Shown piece after piece: positions 59,106 to 64,000 of a DNA stretch of 64,000 nucleotides. Location: positions 871,159-935,158 of the forward strand of contig JXTC01000024.1 in NCBI GenBank assembly GCA_002914845.1, written 5' to 3'. The stretch's first letter is position 1. Each line of letters begins with the position of its first letter. Both the position numbers and the translations under genes were made by a program. Origin of the DNA: Trema orientale. Taxonomy: Eukaryota > Streptophyta > Magnoliopsida > Rosales > Cannabaceae. The notes below the pieces were generated by a model. The model was not told the origin of the DNA, did no database searches, and saw only the letters and a list, made by a program, of their open reading frames with translations.

Positions 59106-60690
59106 ATATACCATAATCAAAGCTGCATCAATAAACAAAATATATTGATAATGTTAAAAACATGAGTAAATAACACAATGAATTAAAAATATGACTAAAC
59201 TAGTTTATCAATACTAACCCATTATCTTGCTGAGGAACATTCTCTATCCATTAACCTTAAAAGGTGCATATCCATCTCCAACATGATAATCCTTTCTGAT
59301 ATCCCAAAACTGAAGATGGATAAATAATAAAGGTAACATAGTGGCATATTTTTCAGCATGGTTCCTTACTTCAATATCATGCTTAGCACCTCTAATGGAA
59401 TCATATATGGTAATCTTTTTTTCCAATATGTCCAGAACACCAAGACACCAATGATTGTTTGTCACAAGTATTGGCATATAGACTAAATCAACATCAGCCC
59501 AAGGTCTGCCACAGTAAGCATATCCCATCACATAATTACACATTGCAGCTTCTACAATCCAGTCAAAATACATGGGAGATGATGCTGCAATCTTCATACC
59601 ATCATATGCCCTCACAAGATAAAAGTTGAAAACTCTAGAAGAAGTTGTACACTTTACAGAATAAAAATTCGGATGATAAAGAGCTTTCTTCCGAAGATAA
59701 TAGAACATCACATCAACATGCTACATCAAAAGGATGAAACCAGAAAACTAATTATGAAAAAAAAAGGAACTAAGCTAGAAAAAATAAAATTAAGTTAAAA
59801 AACTTACTAAATCTGATAGTAATTGTCCCGGTTGAGATAACTTGTAGAACCAACTCTTGCTTGAGATAACATCAATTTTGAAATCAAACTCAGGATCCAA
59901 TACATCACAACCAGGGTAAAAAATTTTCCTGTCAAAGAAACAAGAGTATTAGCATGAAAAAGAAAAATGAAAAGCAAAAATATAAAGGAAGTAAACCACT
60001 GATTTACAACAAGTAGAATATTTGCAGGAATAAAACTGAAACGAAAAAATATATAGCAAGCAAACTATTTATTTACAACCAGTGGTTTACCTATCTATCA
60101 CTATAAATAAATAACTTACCTGGCCCTCTTGTTTAAACCAATGTTAATCCAATCCGAAAAATCTCTCTCTAAATCCATAGGTAGCTCATTGGAAAGTGGT
60201 AGAAAAAAATGGCACCTCCTCCTATAATGCGGTTCCCATGTACATCCCTCTCCAACAAAAGGCTTGAAAGGCTTCACTTCCACATAAGGAGAGACTTTTG
60301 TAGCAGGTGGAGGAATGAGTGTACAACTTGGTCCACTGTCACTTGCTAGACTTTTCTCAACTGCTTCAATATTACTTATAGGTGTTAACGCTTGACAGCC
60401 ACTAGAAGTAGAAACATGCAGAGTTTCTACAGTTGATCTTAGACTCAATTTGGGATTCCTCACTGTACTTGGACAACTCTCCAAGTGAAGCTTTCCTTTC
60501 CCTTTTTCTTGTGCACTCAATGCATTAAAATTAACCTGAAAAATAAAGAAAAAGATCAAAAAGTAATAAGATTAAATACTCATTTAGTAATCTAGTAAAC
60601 CAGTAAAGTATTACACTTGAATAAACGTAAATTCAATGAAAAGGGTGTACAAAAGGCAATGGTAGATTAGCTAAAGTAGAAAAACAAGCA
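57420..60690. repeat. 1.6-kb near-perfect inverted repeat with 29-base loop
   Basis: Left arm about 57420-59055, right arm 59085-60690, loop 59056-59084. Paired positions sum to 118140 near the loop (GTTCGTTGAAT 59045 / ATTCAACGAAC 59095), 118139 at the exon 7 region (58428 / 59711) and 118134 at the exon 5 acceptor (57599 / 60535). The arms therefore differ by only a few bases of net indel over 1.5 kb. By eye identity is about 95%. The left arm carries an extra 29-base tandem copy (TTTTTTACACCCTTTTCATT) near 57453-57510 that the right arm lacks. Arms include exons and introns, so this was made from genomic DNA, not from mRNA. Confidence 0.92.
59118..60538 (-). pseudogene. Inverted partial copy of the Ulp1-type gene (3' half)
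   Basis: On the minus strand it repeats exons 5-8 of the gene to its left: the exon at 60535-60120 (VNFNALSAQEKGKGKLHLES onward), a middle exon near 59930-59810, the protease exon from about 59720 to 59244 (HPNFYSVKCTTSSRVFNFYL, NNHWCLGVLDILEKKITIYD) and the Cys exon remnant near the loop. Here the codon at the left copy's stop is sense (LPLLFIHL), but a small deletion after APFK shifts the frame (APFKVNG-stop), and the Cys-exon codon order is disturbed (ACCATAATCAAAGC). Its own 5' half (DUF1985 part, promoter) is absent. Confidence 0.85.
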
Positions 60691-60736
60691 AATAAATGAC
60701 CAAAATTATAAAGAAAAGGTTACGTAAAAAGAATAT

Positions 60737-61350
60737 TGTTGTTACGTTATAACAGACAAACGTTTTTCAGCCATATTAATGGGTTGTTATGTTGTAACAG
60801 ACAAACATTTTTTAGCCATATTAATGGGTTGTTGCTGTTACGTTGTAACAGACAAACGTTTGTCAGCCATATTAATGGGATGTTAATGGCTTGGTTCCCC
60901 CATGAATACTATAAAAGGAGACGTTCTCCTCACTCTTAGACACACTAAGACACACCAAAATATTTCTTAGCCTATTCCTCTCTTCCATTTCTCTCTGTGG
61001 TGGTTAAGAAAAGTTAGTTAGAAGTTAGAGAGAAGTTAGTTAGAAGTTAGAGAGTTTGAGTTCTTGTTCTTTCTTATAAGAGTGGTCAAGTTCTCTTGAG
61101 TTCTGGTGATAGAGTTTGGGCATTGCTCAGTTCGTTGTGAGTAGCAAGTTAGTGCGACGTTGCTATTCGTGAACCATTTTATCCTGGGAAACAGACGCTG
61201 CTGACATTCCTCTAAGCACCCCGGTGAGGAGGCATAACTATTTTAAGAAAATTGTGTGAAACACAAGACTCGGTTTGGTTTCCTTAAACTTCTTTGTTAT
61301 TTTGATTATTATAATCATGATTATTATTATAGTAAATTAATTGTGAATTT
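60737..61350 (+). mobile_element. 5' LTR of a Ty1/copia element (right edge uncertain)
   Basis: A likely start is TGTTGTTACG at 60737. Three tandem units of 45-54 bases (shared AACAGACAAACGTTTTTCAG and AGCCATATTAATGGG) at 60738-60879 look like U3 enhancer repeats. They are followed by a TATAAAAG box at 60910-60917 and the CTCTTAGACACACTAAGACA region where transcription would begin. I could not place the LTR end or a primer-binding site with confidence; the untranslated leader continues to 61758. Confidence 0.6.
60910..60917 (+). promoter_or_regulatory. TATA box of the copia LTR
   Basis: TATAAAAG about 30 bases after the repeat array and some 840 bases before the Gag start. It sits where a U3 promoter is expected. 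Confidence 0.65.
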
Positions 61351-61758
61351 ATTTTATTACGTTATTTGATTTAACTTCATGATAATTATTTTTATCCAAG
61401 TTATTTGTTAAGTCATATGTTATAATATGTTATTGTTATATTTTCATTTTCTAGATATATTATTACTTGCAATAGTTAAAATTGTCTAATAATCTTAAAA
61501 CAGTTATATGTCTTTTATGTGTTATTGCTTTATAATATCTGGATTTATATATTGTGATTGGAGATATTTCATTAATAAATTGTGATAATTGAATAATTAC
61601 AATTTAGACAAGTTCTGTCTAGGAGGCTGGATTTTAAGTGGGACTGTTTGTGACCCCTCCGTGGTCTTTCCTGGGAGTTTATCTATTGAGTAATATTTGA
61701 TTATTGCCATTTATTTCTAGAAAAAGAAATCTCATTGGATTTGCTATTCTTGTCAGAA

Positions 61759-64000
61759 ATGGCAACTAAATCAAACAATCCTGCTATGGCCCATATGCCT
61801 GCTCCTGTTGTGGCTCAAATTCCAACCCCTGTTGTGACTCCGGTGGTACCAGGAGTGCACCACAGAGAGAAGCCTGAGAAGTTCAATGGATTAAACTTCA
61901 AAATATGGCAACAGAAGATGTTATAATATCTGACCACATTAAACCTTACAAGGTTCTTGACTGAGGAGGCTCCAAAAGCCAATAAAAATGAGCAAGACTT
62001 CCATGTCATCGCTGCGGTTGATGCTTGGAAACAGTCTGACTACCTGTGCCATAACTATGTAATGAACGGTTTGACTGATTCTTTATATAGCGTGTATCGT
62101 AATAAGAAGACGGCAAAGGAATTATGGGAGTCGCTTGACCATAAATATAAGACTGAGGATGCTGGGTCCAAGAAATTTGTGGTGGGATGCTTCCTAGACT
62201 TTAAAATGGTCGACTCCAAAACAGTTTTCAGTCAAGTTCAAGAATTTCAATTGATTCTTCATGAAATTCAGGCTGAGGGGATGGTCATATGTGAACCCTT
62301 CCAAGCAGCTACTGTCATTGAAAAGCTACCCCCTGCATGGAAGGATTTCAAGAGCTACCTTAAACACAAGCGATAGGCAATGAACCTTGAAGAGCTTGTT
62401 GTGCGACTTCGCATTGAGGAAGACAATAGACGTGCTGAAAAGTCAGGAGCATCGTCGAGTACGCTTATGGCTAAGGCAAATATTATAGAACATTCTCAAG
62501 GCTCTAAAGCCAAGAAGAATAAACAAAAACAGCCAAGCCATAAGTTGGAGCCTAAAGGTGGGATAGGCAAGAAGCAGAAATTCTAAGGGAAGTACTTCAA
62601 CTGTGACAAGATGGGTAACAAGGCTTCAGACTGTTGACTTCCAAAGAAGAAGAAGAATGAAGCCAACATAGTGGATGAAATCACTCAAGAAGTTTCTGAC
62701 ATAGACCTCTGTACAGTAGTTTCTGAAGTGAACCTAGTTGGGTCTAATCCCAAAGAATGGTGGCTTGACACCGGTGCCACTCGGCACATATACTCTGACA
62801 AAGATTTGTTCACTTCCTTCAAACTGCTCGAGAGTGGGGAGAAGTTATTTATGTGAAGCTCTACCACATCCACTGTCGAAGGTCAAGGCAAGGTAGTCTT
62901 AAAGATGACTTCTGCGAAGGAGTTGACTCTGAACGATGTACTGTATGTGCCAGAGATCCGCAAGAACTTAGTGTCCAGTTTGTTACTGAATAAGCATGGA
63001 TTCCGCATGGTGTTCGAGTAAGATAAAATAGTTTTATCTAAGAGCGGATTGTATGTGGGGAAGAGCTTTGTATGTGATGGGCTTTTTAAACTGAATGTAA
63101 TGACTACTAAGCCAAATAATTGCTTGAGTCTTCCAATGTATGGCATGGTAGACTAGGACACGTTAATTATGATACTTTGCGTAGATTAATTAACTTAAAC
63201 CACGTACCTGCTTTTAATATTGATTCAAAACACAAGTGTGAAACTTGTGTAAAGGCAAAACTGACTAGGTCATTGTTTCAAAGTGTTGAGAGGAACACTA
63301 AACCCCTTGATCTAATTCACAGTGATATTTGTGATTTGAAATTTGTACAAACAAGGGGAGGAAATAAGTATTTTATTACTTTTGTCGATGATAGCACAAA
63401 ATACTATTATGTGTATTTGCTAAAATCCAAGGACGAAGCTATAGAGAAGTTTGTTCTCTATAAGAATGAGGTTGAGAATCTACTCAATAAGAAAATTAAG
63501 GTGCTAAGAAGTGATCGAGGTGAAGAGTATGATTTACCTTTTGAGGAAATCTGTGCACAGTATGGAATCATACACGAAACCACAGCACCTTACTCGCCTC
63601 AGTCAAATGGAGTTGCTGAGCGAAAGAATCGTACCTTGAAAGAAATGATGAATGCAATGTTGATAAGTTCTGGGTTACCCCAAAACATGTGGGGAGAAGT
63701 CATTTTGATGGCTAATTACCTTTTGAATAAGGTACCCAAAAAAAAAATAGAAAAGACTCCATATGAGTTGTGGAAAGGAAGAAAACCATCCTACAACTAT
63801 TTACGAATATGAGGATGTCTTGCCAAAGTGGCCGCACCAACACCTAAGAAGGTGAAAATTGGTTTGAAAACTATTGATTGCATTTTTATTGGCTATGCAC
63901 AAAACAGTAGTACTTATCGGTTTCTTGTGTATGAGTCAAAAATCCCAGATATACATAAGAACACGATAATGGAATCAAGGAATGCATCGTTGTTTAAACA
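61759..64000 (+). pseudogene. Ty1/copia Gag-Pol, several stop codons, cut by window edge
   Basis: One long frame from ATG at 61759: Gag ([55 protein letters not shown]), a zinc knuckle that has lost Cys1 and His (YFNCDKMGNKASDC), aspartic protease (WWLDTGATRHIYSDK), GAG-pre-integrase (WHGRLGHVNYDTLRRL, CETCVKAK) and integrase core with its Asp-Asp-Glu pattern (LIHSDICDL, ITFVDDS, YSPQSNGVAERKNRTLKEMM). In-frame stops at 61924, 62374, 62584, 62635, 62854 and 63018, a frameshift near 63120-63160 and another stop at 63810 kill it. Reverse transcriptase and RNase H would lie beyond the window. The element inserted a few tens of bases outside the right arm of the palindrome, in plus orientation. 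Confidence 0.9.

Overview
The window is nuclear DNA from a flowering plant, most likely a eudicot. It is AT-rich. Its genes have GT..AG introns of roughly 0.1 to 2 kb, one gene is a clear BES1/BZR1-family transcription factor, and the space between genes is packed with plant-type transposons (hAT, Mutator-like and PIF/Harbinger-like elements, LINEs, tRNA-derived SINEs, Ty1/copia). I cannot name the species from sequence alone.

Layout. 1-9480 is transposon-rich, with one possible small two-exon gene (2215-2663), an antisense retroposon with a 17-bp target duplication (489-1152), and a 1.6-kb element with ~200-bp terminal inverted repeats (6700-8337). 9745-12734 holds a three-exon gene for an organelle protein related to OZ1/VAR3 but without RanBP2 zinc fingers. 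12735-27600 is non-genic: a 5'-truncated LINE with a 23-bp target duplication (19046-20194), a cluster of perfect G-boxes with no gene behind it (21460-21607), a hAT MITE with an 8-bp duplication (22200-22762), and nested elements at 25395-26233. 27626-30715 is the BEH4-type brassinosteroid transcription factor gene; its stop codon sits directly after the last intron. 31889-38133 looks like one composite 6.2-kb inverted-repeat element holding a foldback of two SINE-like copies, two copies of a MITE, a 541-bp tandem duplication and a ~75-bp minisatellite; a second copy of the hAT MITE (38167-38738) follows at once. 40384-41948 (minus) is a decayed SYLF-domain gene. 43841-49953 is a seven-exon gene for a 473-residue protein of unknown function that looks like an organellar outer-membrane beta-barrel.

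53500-64000 is the most unusual part. A transposon-borne gene with a DUF1985 region and a Ulp1-type (C48) protease domain runs from 55664 to 59105. Its 3' half is duplicated as an almost gap-free inverted repeat (about 57420-59055 against 59085-60690, 29-base loop). RNA read through the gene would fold into a hairpin of about 1.6 kb. This matches the layout of the maize Mu killer locus, a rearranged MULE that makes hairpin RNA and silences its relatives. A Ty1/copia element with several stop codons abuts the palindrome and runs off the right end.

The four intact-looking genes are unrelated in function and form no operon-like unit. Exon joins were checked by hand for phase; family names come from remembered motifs, not from a search.
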